A stretch of 64,000 bases of DNA. Origin: Porodaedalea pini (Eukaryota; Basidiomycota; Agaricomycetes; Hymenochaetales; Hymenochaetaceae). Both the position numbers and the translations under genes were made by a program. The stretch covers positions 248,001-312,000 of the forward strand of contig NBAY01000017.1 in assembly GCA_002794775.1 (NCBI GenBank). The letters are read 5' to 3'. Of the stretch, positions 1-12,439 are shown piece by piece (the first letter of the stretch is position 1; every line of letters begins with the position of its first letter). The notes under the pieces were generated by a model. It was not told where the DNA came from and did not search any database. It saw only the letters and a program-made list of their open reading frames with translations.

Positions 1-1308
1 TGCTGCTTTCCCTTTTTTCCCTTTGGAACTTACGCCTCGCCTGGCCCTCGCATCTACTCGATACCCTACCGCATATAACGAATCCGTCGGCCCTCCGGCT
101 ACTCGCTACTCGCTATCGCATACCCAACGCGCCGCAGCGCGCTAATCGCACCGCTCCGCGGCTGTATAATGTCTGTCTGTTTATTTTCACTTCCAGGATT
201 TCCTCTTTTTCTTTATCATCTATCTTGTGTGTCCCGGAATTCTCCATCCCTCTCCGCTGTCGCGTAGCAGGATGGGCTTTGGGATTGCTTTGCTTTACTT
301 GTTTCTTTCGTTGTGTACTTTGTTTTCTTTTGGTTTTTTCTTGTCTTGTGTACTACCACCACTCCTCGACCGACGTATTGGTTTTACGTTACTCACACTG
401 CTATTTTTTCTTTCTCTTTCCGTTTCTTTGACGCAATGCTTTCACGAACACTTTCACGACCCGTTTCTCCCTATACTTGCACATAGCATCTCAGCATCGT
501 ATCGTAACGCATCGACGCATTTGTTTCATTGTTCATTGTTTCATCTGTTTATTCTGCATGCCTTTCCTCGTCATTTTCTCCTTTTTTTCTCCGAATTCAA
601 GTGGTCTTTTGGTCCGTCGCTCGCTCGCTTCTCGATTCTTGACTGCAAATCTGTTAAGGAATGTAATGGTCTGTACTCGTAGTCGTTTGATGTCATGAAT
701 GGCGTTTATGGAATTATACATATGCTTTTTATTCAGGTTGTGTGCGATGAGAATATAAATTAATAGGAGAGCTTTGGAGATGACTCGGTGTGCGGTCAGG
801 AGGTGTGTCACTGTCATGAGGGGACGACAACATGACCGCAAAGAACTCGTTTCATTCACAAGAACTCGGATGGAACAACGAGAGTCCCGTTCATAATTCG
901 ATTTTATCCCACAAGAACCGAGTCGAGACTTTCCCCTATCCTTACTTGGCTCCACTGGCAAGAATCGGGGGAAGTCGGACTCGTGTACAGGTCATATGCT
1001 TATGACGAGGGATATATGCATCGTCGTATTAATATTAATATTATCGATAGCATGCATCATGATCATATGACCGCTGAGCTCCATGCTTTCAATGTTTCAC
1101 CCCACTGTTCGGTCTCGTCGATTGTCCACCCCGTGTTTGCCTCAGCACTTCTCGCGTCAGGGATGAGGTTTCCACCACGGAGGGCATAATACACCGCGTT
1201 GTATGACCTTTCTCGCTTTTGCACTGCGACTACCACAGCCTGCGTTACACGAGCCATGTGGGACGAGTAGCTCCTGTTCCTGATCGCAGGGTAAAACTAT
1301 CAGTGTAC
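1..1308. other. no recognisable gene
   Basis: This stretch downstream of the RPC34-like gene holds only short overlapping reading frames (for example 227-682 plus and 533-961 minus) with no domain I recognise and no consistent splice pattern. It is pyrimidine-rich around 180-450. It may include the 3' end or UTR of a gene lying outside the window. Confidence 0.5.
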
Positions 1309-3128
1309 CTACTCGATAGCGACGGCAGCATTTTCAAGCCACTTTCCATAATATACGCATTCTCTCGGCCCAACCGGTCCTCCATCCTTACAGAAATCAA
1401 AAGTCGGACACGTTCCGCATAGCGCCTGGGATAATTCCAACGATATTCTTTCTTGTCTAACGGCGCGGTACACGTTCGCGCCTCCGACGAATTCCGCATC
1501 CGTGGTACCGCCTGAACCACTTGGACGAGCCAGCTCAAGCTCTGGCGTATCCAGATGTTTGCGCGATTTCGCCTTCCGTGGACGGCCATCTCTGGAGGAA
1601 TTGGTCGAGTAGTCAGAGATGTCGCTATCGGAGGATGCACACTTTCTCGTCGTCTTCGGTTTTTCCTTCCCCTTCTGTTTCTTTCTGATCTTCTCCTCTC
1701 GCTCGGAGCCGCCCATCCTCACTGCTCTCCACCCTCCCCTTCTTTCGCCTGTCTATCTTTGGCTCGCTGTCGCTCGTTTCAATCCTCTTTCGTTTCCGAG
1801 GCTTGATCTTGGTCTTTTCGCCTTGAGCAACATAATTAGAATCGGAGGCCTTTCAGAACCAGAATCCTTTCGTCGCTCGCGTTTTCGATTTTTCGTCGCC
1901 GCGCATTCTTCGTTGCTCTCCTGTTCCTCCGCTGAATCAAGACTGGAATTCCAGAAAGCGGCGCCAAATGCAGGCAACTGCAAAACAAAGGATTGTTCAT
2001 AGGAAGATATAGGGGGAGGGTGAACACGTACTCTTTCTATTTCACCGTCGAGAACAAGCACATTCAACAAGGTCTCGACGTGCTCCGCCGTGAGACTCGT
2101 TTCCGTAAGTTGGCTCTTCTCTAAGAAGGCTGAGACTTGAGCAGCTGACGGGTATCGCGGTGCATTTGAAATCGGATATAGCGATTGTCTAACACGCTGC
2201 TGTTTGGGAAAGCTCTGATCGTCATAGATGTGGGCACCCCGTCCATTCAAAGACATAATTATGGAATGAACGCACACGATCCTTGATGAATTGCAAGCAG
2301 GCGCTACACAATAGTCTAACGAATTCTGTGTCGAGCTCAAAGTCCGCATACCACGGGCCGCCAGTGAGCTCAATTGATGGCTCTAGATGGAAGAGTATGT
2401 ATATTTTGCGAGTCGGATGCTGAGTTCGTCCGTCCGGTCTAAGGATGAGGAACGGCAGTTGCATATCTATATGAATACCCACCTGCATCGACTTGGTAGC
2501 CTTCACTAATTGCTTCTGTACCAGAGTCTTCAGGCACCTATCAACAACGGTTTGATGCAATCCCGTCTTCGTCTTGATGTGCTTTGTCCATATACCTATA
2601 TTGCTTTTAAGATATATATGTACTCAGCCATAATCGTAAAACTCCGCCCCTACCTTGATTGTCCGCCGCGCGAATACAACTATACACCACTGCTTCTTCT
2701 GCACTCATATTCTTCGTCCTGCACCAAGTCAATAGTCAATCTGAGTAAAAAAAATCGGCGTAAAAGGTGATATACGAAGTGAGGAACATACACGTCCATC
2801 TCATTTCTTCGTGACAGCCCTGTATACGGGACGCCCCTTCTCATTCTTCATCGCATTCAGCAAGCCCTACAATGTACGTAAGTTTATAATCTTTTGGCTA
2901 CACCAATATTGATTACCTCTTACCGTTCCAAGAAGGAAATTTAATGCTGTCGTACGAGCCGGTGCATCGGAGGCGAGTTTGTCGACGTCCGCCTGACTTA
3001 GACACTAATGTGGACACTTATCAGTCCAGTAGCTAAGAAAACAGACCACAGACACCCACTTTTTCTGGAGCTGGAAGTACAGCTTGATGAATCTTTTGCT
3101 CAAGCGAATTGAGCGTGCGACTGCTCAT
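1309..3128 (-). CDS. RPC34: RNA polymerase III subunit RPC34/RPC6-like
   Basis: This encodes the winged-helix subunit of the RNA polymerase III RPC82/34/31 subcomplex, which helps TFIIIB-dependent initiation in the nucleus. I predict eight exons: 3128-3060, 3004-2924, 2866-2792, 2718-2654, 2595-2276, 2214-1860, 1821-1643 and 1572-1309. Family landmarks are GIWTKHIKTKTGLHQTVVD, then a PTRKIYILFHLEPSIELTGG-type block, then ELDTEFVRLL. LTAEHVETLLNVLVLDGEIE follows, and the C-terminal cysteine block contains CGTCPTFDFC and GPRECVYYGKWLE. A basic/acidic linker specific to this protein lies before the Cys block. The start at 3128 gives MSSRTLNSLEQ, which suits the family. Exon 3 does not join exon 4 in frame unless one base near 2803-2806 is removed (see findings). 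The last two introns are the least certain. A MITE lies 106 bp upstream. The predicted length without the extra base is about 468 aa, longer than the yeast protein because of the linker. Confidence 0.88.
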
Positions 3129-3235
3129 GTCTCCAAGAAAAGGTAGGCCTAGGGAGTACAAAACGTACGTGACACCAGTCACAAAACCGGCAATCTCTGA
3201 ATTGTAAGGAGCTACTGTCAGTGTCACTTCAGGTA

Positions 3236-3671
3236 CAGTTGATTATCTCATAGCGAATTAGCTCATAGGGAATATTTCTCATAAGGAATAAAATTTCTCG
3301 GAATCGACCACATTTCAGTGGGATATTCTACAAAAATCTGATACCTAATAGGGAATAATGTTTTTTGTAAATATTCCTTACCAGATAAGGTTTTGCACCA
3401 AAAACATGTGGGAAATTAGGATGTGCCAAAGCCAAACCAAGTGAGCCAGCACCTCTATCAAACATAAATTTGCCTTGTTAGCTCAAAACTTGCTCCATGC
3501 AACAGGTTTGGCCTAAAAATGCACTTCAAAAAAAGAAAAAGTAGCAAAATTTTAATTTGTTTTTGCAAGTCACACATATGTCACACAAAAGTGACATTCT
3601 ACTCAGGAATATTATCTCATAGGGAATATGAAATTCCGGATTTTGCATATTCCTTATGAGATAATCAACTG
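3236..3671. mobile_element. TA-flanked MITE, copy T1
   Basis: This 436-bp non-autonomous element has terminal inverted repeats starting CAGTTGATTATCTCATA and is bounded by TA on both sides (3234-3235, 3672-3673). A second copy in opposite orientation lies at 49647-50081. There is no coding capacity. TIRs starting CAGT plus a TA duplication fit the Tc1/mariner/pogo superfamily. The interior carries repeated TTCCCTATGAGATA-type motifs on both strands. It sits directly upstream of the RPC34-like gene. Confidence 0.9.
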
Positions 3672-4972
3672 TACCCCGCTTTCTAGGGTCTCTTAGATGC
3701 AACTCCAGTTAAAGTAAAGGACACTTTTTCAAAGGCAAAATTCCTGAGACTTGAAACTTGTCGAGTCATGTGAAAAAAACGAGGCGTTTGGACATTGGAC
3801 GAGAAGGATAAAAGTTTATTCGAACTTGAAGTTCATACGTGCACTTCAAAGTTGTCAACCGAAAAAGAAAGGGGACAAGGGACATATGAAATTTTTACTG
3901 GATGTGTACCTGAGATAATGGGAATATGAATGCATGGAACTAGCACTGTATGTGCTGTTGTTGAATTTGAAGTGCGTTGCATTGAAGCAATCCGACGCCC
4001 TCCCTTTTTGTCCTGCGCATAAACGGGGGCCTATGAATTTAATTGGTCTTACTGACGACTCGACGTGGGCGGGGCGAGAGACGTTTGATTGGTCAGTTGC
4101 CGAGGACAAATAAGAAGTAGACAAGAGCGACTCAGCCAACGGGTAATAGATAGAGCCAGTAGGAATGGAAGGGTGCACTATTTTCATTGTGCATGCGACG
4201 CTTTGTATACGCTTTGTTTGTATAGCTATTTTGAGGACGAATGATAATGACCGTTCACTGGCAAGAAAGACAAGGGTGCCAGACTAACTTGAACCTCTGT
4301 CGGGATTCATGTGTTCCCTGAGCCATTGACGTTCGCGATAGCGAGACAGTCACTGCTGGAATGAGCAGCAAAAGGCACCGATGGACATGGCGGCGCTAGA
4401 GTTTGTCACAGCATAGAAAGACTCGGAGGCTGAGCTCGTGGCATGCAAGGAAGATCCGTCCATGTTCCGAGTCGATTTTCGATAAAGCGCGGCGTTTACT
4501 GTACTGTAAGTTCTGTCGAACTTGGTTCACTCGTGCGGCGGACAGCCTGCGGGGAAGCGGGGATATAGGCTTGCCGCGTGTCAAAGAACATTAAAATTCG
4601 ATTATCTGTATATAACACTTGGTGGACCTCGACGATGTTGGACGTGTATCCTTCTACGTCCGCAGTGCTTCCGGGTTAGCAATCGACATGTCTCTTGGCC
4701 AGGACGAGAACTGTGTTTTGGAAATTCCAAACGCCACGAAGCGCTACAGTGTAGACGAGAACATCGTATTGTGTTCGGGATTCGAGGTCTTAGTCTGAGA
4801 GAGACTGAGACTCGGACTCGGACTCGGGAAATCGAATGAAGAAAAGCGGCACGGATCGACGGAAGATTGGCGCATGATCGACGTCCATTGCGACTCTGCG
4901 TGTCGCGTCCGCCTCCACTCCTTGTCCTTTCTTTTCGTGCCTCAGGGACGCTTCAAAGCCGCACACTGGCAG
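3672..4972. other. intergenic region between divergent genes
   Basis: This region lies between the RPC34-like gene plus MITE and the CHY zinc-finger gene, so it should hold the promoter of the latter. The 110-codon minus frame at 3855-4187 has no recognisable domain. I see no RNA gene here. Confidence 0.5.
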
Positions 4973-5605
4973 ATGTGGTCAGCATTCCCCTCCTCTCCTT
5001 CTCCCCGTCTCCTCCCACTAACGTCTTCGCCCCTTCGCATCTCGCATCTCGCGTCCCACAACGCACCAACCCCGACCCGACCCAACGCAGCAAACACATC
5101 CTGAACGCGCAGGTCGCGATCCGCGCGCCGTGCTGCCGGCAGTGGTACGACTGCGCCGAGTGCCACGCCGAGGCACAGACGCACCCGCTCGCAAAGACGG
5201 TCGAGATGGCCTTCCTGTGCAAGAAGTGCAAGAAGGCGTTCCGGAAGGATATGGCCGCGTATGAGGAGAGCGATGAGTACTGCCCGCATTGCGATAATCA
5301 TTATGTGAGCACCTTGTCTTGCCGGATTTTTGTTCTTGTTGTTGGATGGGATGGTTTTAAAGAGAGGATGGCGGAGCTGATGCTTGCGCTATCGTAGGTG
5401 ATCGAGGCGAAGACCCCGCAGGCTGCGTTGGCAGTAGAGATGGACGACGTACGACGAGATCCACGGTACGTGCCGGTTTCTAATACGTTCACTCCCGCAC
5501 TCGACTTGATTTCTTTTTCTCAGAATGCTCAGAGACGACCGCGTGCCAATAAAAGAGGGATCAACGCTATCGGAAGAAGAGCTCGCAGAGTTGCTAGACG
5601 ATTAA
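4973..5605 (+). CDS. CHY-type zinc finger protein
   Basis: This is a small protein of the zf-CHY family (known members include yeast Hot13 and the N-terminal part of plant/animal RCHY1), which binds several zinc ions. Four exons give a 122-aa product: 4973-4977 (ATG plus two bases), 5091-5304, 5398-5465 and 5524-5605. The phases are all consistent. Zinc ligands are visible in APCCRQWYDCAECHAEAQTH, then in CKKCKK and CPHCDNH. The product begins MCKHILNAQVAIR and ends in an acidic SEEELAELLDD tail. Exon 1 is only 5 nt; I accept it because it restores the expected MCKH start and uses a GT donor. The gene is transcribed away from RPC34. The molecular role in this fungus is not shown by the sequence. 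Confidence 0.85.
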
Positions 5606-6663
5606 TACGACTACGAAAAAACTTCGATCTCGTTGGCTTTCACCTACTATGCCTGCTGCTGTGTTTATAGGCCCTGAGCTTTCTGTCGATTCTCTTCTAT
5701 CTCTATTGCATATGTTTTCCGGTGCACATTCATTTCTACCGGAAACTCAAGCTTGCTTGAACCAACGACCTACATGGGATACATCCTCGGAACACTATCG
5801 AACTATCGTCATCGTCGGCAGATTGAAAAGAACACGCCGCTCTGATAGAAAAGAGCTGCGATCAAGCCCGAGCCCAATCTACACATAGTCCCAGATATGT
5901 TCCGTTTCTTGTGGATGCTCGCGTGTACATCGTCGCTTAGTATTTCTAGATCTTCACGTCAGGCCACGCTTCCGAGTCTGCGTGCAAGATATAGGTTAAA
6001 CTTCAATCAAGGTTACGCTTCTTCAACAGGCGTCATAGGCCACGCCTCCGGTTTCGGGATTGGTAACGGACGCATATACTCGTGCGTCGTTTTTGACCGT
6101 TGGGTAAGATAGACAGATAGGTCATTGAACTCACGGACGACAAACATGCTTGGTGTACGTCAGAAAAGCATGTAGCTATCTTGCGTTTGCCAGCTCATTT
6201 TCCGCATCCAACTGACCACTGTTGTCGCTTCTTGACATACGTAGGCAAGTACCTCCTGACTCATTGATGTCGGCGATGATGCATTTCGACAAGCAGGATG
6301 GACGTGCTCTTGTACGTGTACACGCACATTCGAACCACCGGCGGAACTTCGGGCTGCAGTCCCATGTCTCCCTAGTGCATTGCTTTTACGTCCCACGTCC
6401 GCAGTGCAAGACTCACATGTACATGTCGAGGCCACGACTTGCGGGATGCATCTAACAAATATTACTGCGTCGGACACTTTCTTCGGCGGCAGAACTCTGT
6501 ATTTCGTGCGATTCAATCGCCGAGCTCGACTAGTGCTAAGAACTGCCGAATTCATTAATATTGCTTGCGGGAAGGCTAAACTCTACTTAATGAAAAGGGG
6601 GCGGGGGCGAGTTGAATATGAATGTTTGCTTCGGATTTTCCGAGATTATCTGAATGTGGAGGT
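5606..6663. other. no gene seen
   Basis: Downstream of the CHY gene there are only short frames without recognisable domains. Near 6569-6595 a short stretch (GGGAAGGCTAAACTCTAC) resembles part of block Q, so the boundary of the repeat territory is diffuse here. Confidence 0.4.
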
Positions 6664-9600
6664 GGTGAGGAGACTCGGGCGGATCGGGCCTCAGTACTGG
6701 TGAGAACCCCCCCCCCTGGAAAACGGGGCGAGGCACTTCTTGTCAAATCCGCTGTTGTTGGCTCTGATCTTTCTTCAAAGAAAGAAGGGAGGCCTAGGGG
6801 GAACAAAGGGACCCTCGGGCCGGAGTACTAGTCACGACTTTGTCGGCCGCTGGGACGTGATTGCCCGCTGCATAGTGCTAGTGCACACCTGTCGTTCATC
6901 TGACTTGAGATTAACGTGAACATTAATGTCTCCAGCAACCCGACCTTCCCGCCTCCGACACGCCTGACAGTGTGACAGTCATTTCACAAGCTTAAGCTTT
7001 TACTTTTTCCAACAAATCATCTGCAGGTTATTAACAACCTCGGGCGAACTCGGGGGACGAAAACTCAGTCAGTGTATGTAACCTGCGCGAAGGCTAAACT
7101 CTATGTGACCGTGCCGCTGGGTCGAGCAGCTTATGGGGGGGGGGGAGCGGCCCGCCCGGCTGTCCGCGTCTTTTCATGTGCAATGGAACTTGAAAGTCTC
7201 TGGACTCTGGGGGGACTCTGGACACCGCGTCCGAGGGGGGAAAATCGTACTGAACTGAACTGAACTGGACGGAGCGGGCTCGGATGTCCGTATGTCCGTT
7301 CACGCGTACGTCGGGTTCGGGGATGTATGGATTTATGAACCTCAGAACTTACCATGAGTTTTAAGTTTTTTTTTCCTCGGGCTGTGAGCGCGCGTAGCTG
7401 ACTAGCGAAAAAAAATAAGGAAGGAAGGGGGTGGAGAAACAATATTAATGAATGCGGCGACGCGATAGCCGTATGGTATTCTCGATATGGACAACCGAGG
7501 ATTCCTTTCGGGTTCTTTCTTGATATAGTGGACGGACGTGGGGAAAATTTGCAGATGCGGGAAGTCATCCATGCGAACGGTAGTACTAGTCGTAGGTATG
7601 TCCGCTGCGCCTGCGAATTATCCTGCAGCGTCCCCTTCGGTTGCCGCGGATCGGACAATTCTACTGGCTCAGCTCTAGGGACATATGCATTCTCACCCCC
7701 CTTTTGAGCTGCTTGAATGTCCCCTCGGATTTATGGGTGTCTGACCTCGAGGCTCAAGCTGCGCTAGCGAGCGATGTGAGAGGCGTCGTCGTCGACGTTC
7801 TTCAGAACTGTCTGTAGAAGTTGATAGCCCTTCTAGCAGCTCTCCAGTTTCTCATTGCCTCCAAAGGAAGTCCAATAATATGGAGGTATGGACGTCCAAT
7901 TGTCGATATTGAATACCAACGAAGCTTATTCTGTGAGTCACTTTCCTGCTAGATACTTCATGCACCTGTAGACCCGGGATTCGCCTTGCATTCGTTTGTA
8001 AATCCTCCGCAATGTCCAAGCAATAGAGTCAGATGTCTCACCGAGGGTGCGCCGGAGCTCGCAGGCGTTCCCGGGAACGTCCTCAGACGCGATCGGGAGG
8101 CACGAGCAATTAATGTACGGTATTGGTAGGATCGGCGGGACGTCACGGTAACTTGATGACGTACGTGGACACACAGAGTACTAGTGCGCTTTCCACGACG
8201 TTGTGCGTACATATCTTCATATTCGCGGCGTCGGTGTCCGTTACGCCCGCAAGCAGCCCGTGCGCACACGGCGTCGAGTTGGCCGAGGCGTGTCTCGCGC
8301 GCAGGGCTTCTTTCGACTCGAAGTATCTTCTCCGCTCGTTGAGTTATTCTTGTATCAGATCAAGCAGCATGGTGGGTGAAAGCCTGGCCATCTTTGGACC
8401 CTGACAACCTGGCAATAAACTGGTGCGCTCACGTTCAAGTTCACCTCCCAGCACCTGCACCTTCTCCCCTTCTTCCTCGGTGTCCAAATTAAAAGACAGT
8501 ATTGATCTACTACCGCTCGGAGACACGGGCTTCTGACTGCATAAATATCTCTCTCTTCGCGACTTCTCTAGGCATCCCTCCGATCAAAATCCGCTGGAGA
8601 TCGGTCCGACCGGTCGCTTGTTGTGTTGTTCAAACGAAAGTCACGCGTATACATGCGACTTCCGGACCCTGCTCGCGACGAGTTATTACTCTGCAAGAAG
8701 CGTCGCTGGTTCGACTGCTTGGATTGCGCGGGATTAGAATTTAGATGGGAAGGGCGCGATCCCGACGTGTGTGGATAGACAAATTGGGACTGGTACTTTT
8801 CGTTGAGATCTCGAAGAAGATCTAGGTGCGGGCGTGTCAGAAAGGATATCGGCTCGGAAACTGCGTGAACGGCGCTGAACATTTGCATCTTCGATTACCG
8901 CTGGCCGTGGTCAACTTTACTGGGTAACGTTCAGACCGAGAGCGCTGAATGCTCATCCGAGTTGGTATGGCTACATCCTAGGAAGAGAATCCCGGCCTGT
9001 ACGCTCCGAGTCCATCTCCTTCCACGCATTGATAGATGGGCATACGTGCAAACTGTAAGTGCATTCGTTCAATTCACAACCAAATTCGTCTTATCTCCAT
9101 TCTTAGCCACTGACGCGGCAGAAAAGCACGTCTACTCGGCATTACTGCGGTGAATTTCGATATTCGGAAACCTCACTGCATCGGACGCGGTACAGCGATA
9201 TCCCTTAAGTCTAAAGCTGAAGGCACGGCCTTGTCGTATAAGCTTTGCAGCGCGGCCGATAATGCAGCGGAGAACTCATGTCGGTTCAGAAGACATTGGA
9301 TCTGCATTGGGCCAGGCTAGTATGCCGACTTCGAGCTTCTAATGTGGACTCGACACTTCTAGCACAGTACCAGTGCTGGTTAGAGCACGCCACCGCCGCC
9401 GCCGACTGAATGCAAATAAACATAGCCTCGTCTCGACCTCGAGCGTGTCTTCTGACTGGGGATACGGCACACCTTGTGACTTGAAAGCCTAAGACTCTGA
9501 CCGTGAGGCGTCGATTCAACTCGTGCTCGGAGGCTATGGACGGTCAACACTCTTCGTTCTCCGCATGGCAAGAGCTATACTTGGTTCCTAGCATTGTTTG

Positions 9601-11420
9601 TGCTATTCTTGCTTCTGCTACAATAGTAAGATACACGGGTGCGGATCGCGGATCCTATAGAGTCTAATCTGCATTCCGTGTCAAAGATGTGTTCCCTATT
9701 TCTGGAGCTAAGGCTTGGAAAGTGTTCTCTGTCTGCCGCACTTCACGTTACTGTACTGACATTCTTCGCCGACTCTACTTTTGGATCTGCGCAGACCCTG
9801 GTATTCGGATGGTGAAGGAGCTTGGAAAGCTAATTGGTCCGTTATTCGTTTTGAACCCGAGGAAAGGCGTGGATGACAGGACACGAGCGACGAAGGGCTT
9901 TGTCTGCTCTCGAGTCTCAGGCCCAAGACCAATTGCGATCGCGACCCCGACAGTCATGGCAGAGTTTGTTCTCTACAAGCTTTTTTTCTTTCTTTCTATC
10001 ATAAGCAACCGCCTACACCCTATACTCAGACTAAGTCCGGTTGTGAACAGCGGGTTCAGTTGTTACCAAAACAATCCGAACGCAAAAGCTTAGATGGCCA
10101 GGAAGCAAGGAGCGAGAAGCACGGCGAGGGCAAGACGGTCGCTTCGTTTCGATAAATTTTCGTTGCCGCGATCGGTACGAGAAGGGCACGACGACATAAA
10201 GCTTTGTCTCAGGCCCAAGTCGGAATTCGATCGAGACCAGGCATGGCAGTATTCGCTCGCCGCGAGCTTTTTCATCAACATAAGCTTCCGCATACGTGCT
10301 AATATTCAATATAATCCCGGTCGCGGGCGGCTGGCTCAGTTGTCTCACCATGACCGAGCCCATCCCGAAGTCCAGAGGTGAAGACACGTTCCAGGCACAG
10401 GCCCAGAGACGTTCCGGAACGAGCAATGCACGGCCATGATCGGCTGAATGACGTAGGTGGGCATACGACACGCGTCCTCCGTGACCGGGTGCCTGAAAAC
10501 ATATCGACAAACAAATAGGTGCCTATACGCCTCGGGGTATCTCGGGTCTACGTGGTATGCTCTCATTTCCGTTGTCGGCTCGTGCGTGCTCAGCGTGGGG
10601 TGTGCGTGTCGCGTGCGGGATGCGGGTCAGATGGGCTTCTATCTGATGTGTTACTTCTGCGCGCGTCATTCTCGTAGCAGATCAAACATGCGGTACTTGC
10701 CTTTCATGCAAATGAAAGTATAGCTACACGTTAGACGCTAGTGTGATTACCTTCTGACCCAGAGAACCTGGCTAGAAAAGAAAAGTTGGAAACCTCGCGG
10801 CCGCCTCTTCACCTGCGCTTTCCTTCTTCCTTGATCTCCAAACATAGAACGACAGCACTGTTCTACGGCTCGCTTAGATCTATAAACGTGCTCGAAGACG
10901 TACGTTCTGGCAGATCATTTCGGCACAAATATCGACGAGCTTCTGACTGCGTAAATCCTCCGTTAGTTCAAAATTTTTCAGACTTCGCCACCACTCGTCA
11001 AAGCCAGACACCGCGGGAGGCCGACCCTGCCAGCCACTCTTCGTGTATCGAAGGAGACCATGCGTGTGATGGATTCCTGGACGCGGGACCAGCTGGCGAC
11101 GAGCTCTTACGCTGTGAGAAGCATTGATGATTCGATAATTGTATGAGAATAGGCGGGGAAAGTAATATATGTGAGTTTTCGTCGAAAACAAGTGGACAGA
11201 TTGGGACTTCTTTCGAAAACCTCGACGCGAAGACGTGTAGGCGTTGAGGCGGATACTGAAACCGTGTGAATCAATCCGCACGATCATCGTTGGAGCCGGG
11301 AGCTTGAGAGTCGAGACGAGTCCGGCTTCGGTAGCCGCGATTCATTTGACTGGCTCAGGTCGAGAGCAATACTCATCGGTACGACTGCTGAATCTATATC
11401 CCAGGCCGAAGGACGACCGT
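6664..11420 (+). repeat. block Q, copy alpha
   Basis: This is a degenerate multi-kilobase repeat, colinear with 59612-63964 and with 14986-34335 once the insertions are removed. Recognisable shared anchors are the AAAGAAAGAAGGGAGG stretch (6778, 15104, 59731) and GAAGGCTAAACTC (7089, 15403). Others are TATTCTCGATATGG (7479, 15778, 60390), GGAAGTCATCCATGCGAACGG (7559, 15871, 60491) and GGAGATCGGTCC (8595, 32692, 61530). The copies differ by many substitutions and indels. I recognise no protein domain. This copy lacks the dehydratase fragment that precedes Q in the other two copies. Confidence 0.8.
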
Positions 11421-12439
11421 CCGTAACGAACATATGCGATGCACGACCGTGAGTGCACTTGTCTTTTTTGTCTCTTCAGGCACAGTGTTCAAGGCTGTCA
11501 TCTGCACCCGCCCCGTTCATTATAGAGCTCTCCACCCTAGTTAAACCGGGTTAGCGTCGAATTTCGCTCGTCTGTCGAGCTCGATAAACAAACATGCGTT
11601 TTATGGCACAACTCTCTCAACGCTCCTATCAACCATGGCGGAATGCGAAATCTGAAACAAGGAAATTAGACGTCGCACATGGATGATACGATACAATGAG
11701 ATACAGAACCAAGGCCGCTCTTATTTTGCTTTAGTCTCCCCTGAATGAGGACGAGCTTCGGCCTTTTTAGCGCGTATATAGGAATGGTGTTCAGGGTCAC
11801 GAACTGCTGTTTTGCTTGCTTGCTTTCCTTTTTGCTCCGTTTATGCTAGTGCTATGCATCTACCCTGCCGACCTTCCGATCTCTGTTGGAATCTGGCACT
11901 GGCGGAAGCAATTCGGACAAGCTGTTGCAGCTGCCAAGGAGATCTAGAAATGCCCCTAGATTTCGTGATTACCTCGGAATATGTAACCCAAGAGAAAACA
12001 TACACTTATTTTTTTACACTTCTTTCCTCCGGACCCTCGTTTATCAAAGACAAATGCGTTGAAAACGTGCGTCAGCCCTAATTCACCAGTAAACCAAATT
12101 TACATATGCAAATAAAATGAGGAAACACGCCTTTTTATCCGAGTTCTACTCTCCTAGACATGTAATGTCCTAATGCTCACAGCCAGCCCACTATGTATTC
12201 CGAGCCATGAATGAGGTCTTGAAACACGCATTCCTTTCTAGTTGGCGATACTACTTGAAGGACAGGAAATACGGGCACCAAGCATCGGTTCGCAAATTTG
12301 AACCATCTCCTGGCAGCTGTCGTCGACAGAGAAGCAATGGAGAGCGACGGTAATCGGTGGGCCTTAGGGAATGTCAGTTTTTGTTTTAAAGGCGAACGGT
12401 CTTACGGAGGTTGATGATCGCTCAGAAAAGACGTGCTGT
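11421..12439. other. unassigned spacer between Q and P blocks
   Basis: No gene or repeat partner is seen inside the window. A short frame at 11812-12081 has no recognisable domain. Confidence 0.4.

Noticed and set aside
227..682. 151-codon frame near the left edge
   Set aside because: It starts at a weak ATG in a pyrimidine-rich tract, has low-complexity F/L/S composition and no domain.
8706..8716. GGTTCGACTGC resembling a tRNA B box, repeated in other Q copies
   Set aside because: There is no matching A box, no acceptor stem pairing and no cloverleaf around it.
10031..10510. 159-codon minus frame in block Q (and relatives at 33839-34189 and 62618-63067)
   Set aside because: The frames are not conserved across Q copies; indels shift them, so they are unlikely to be genes.
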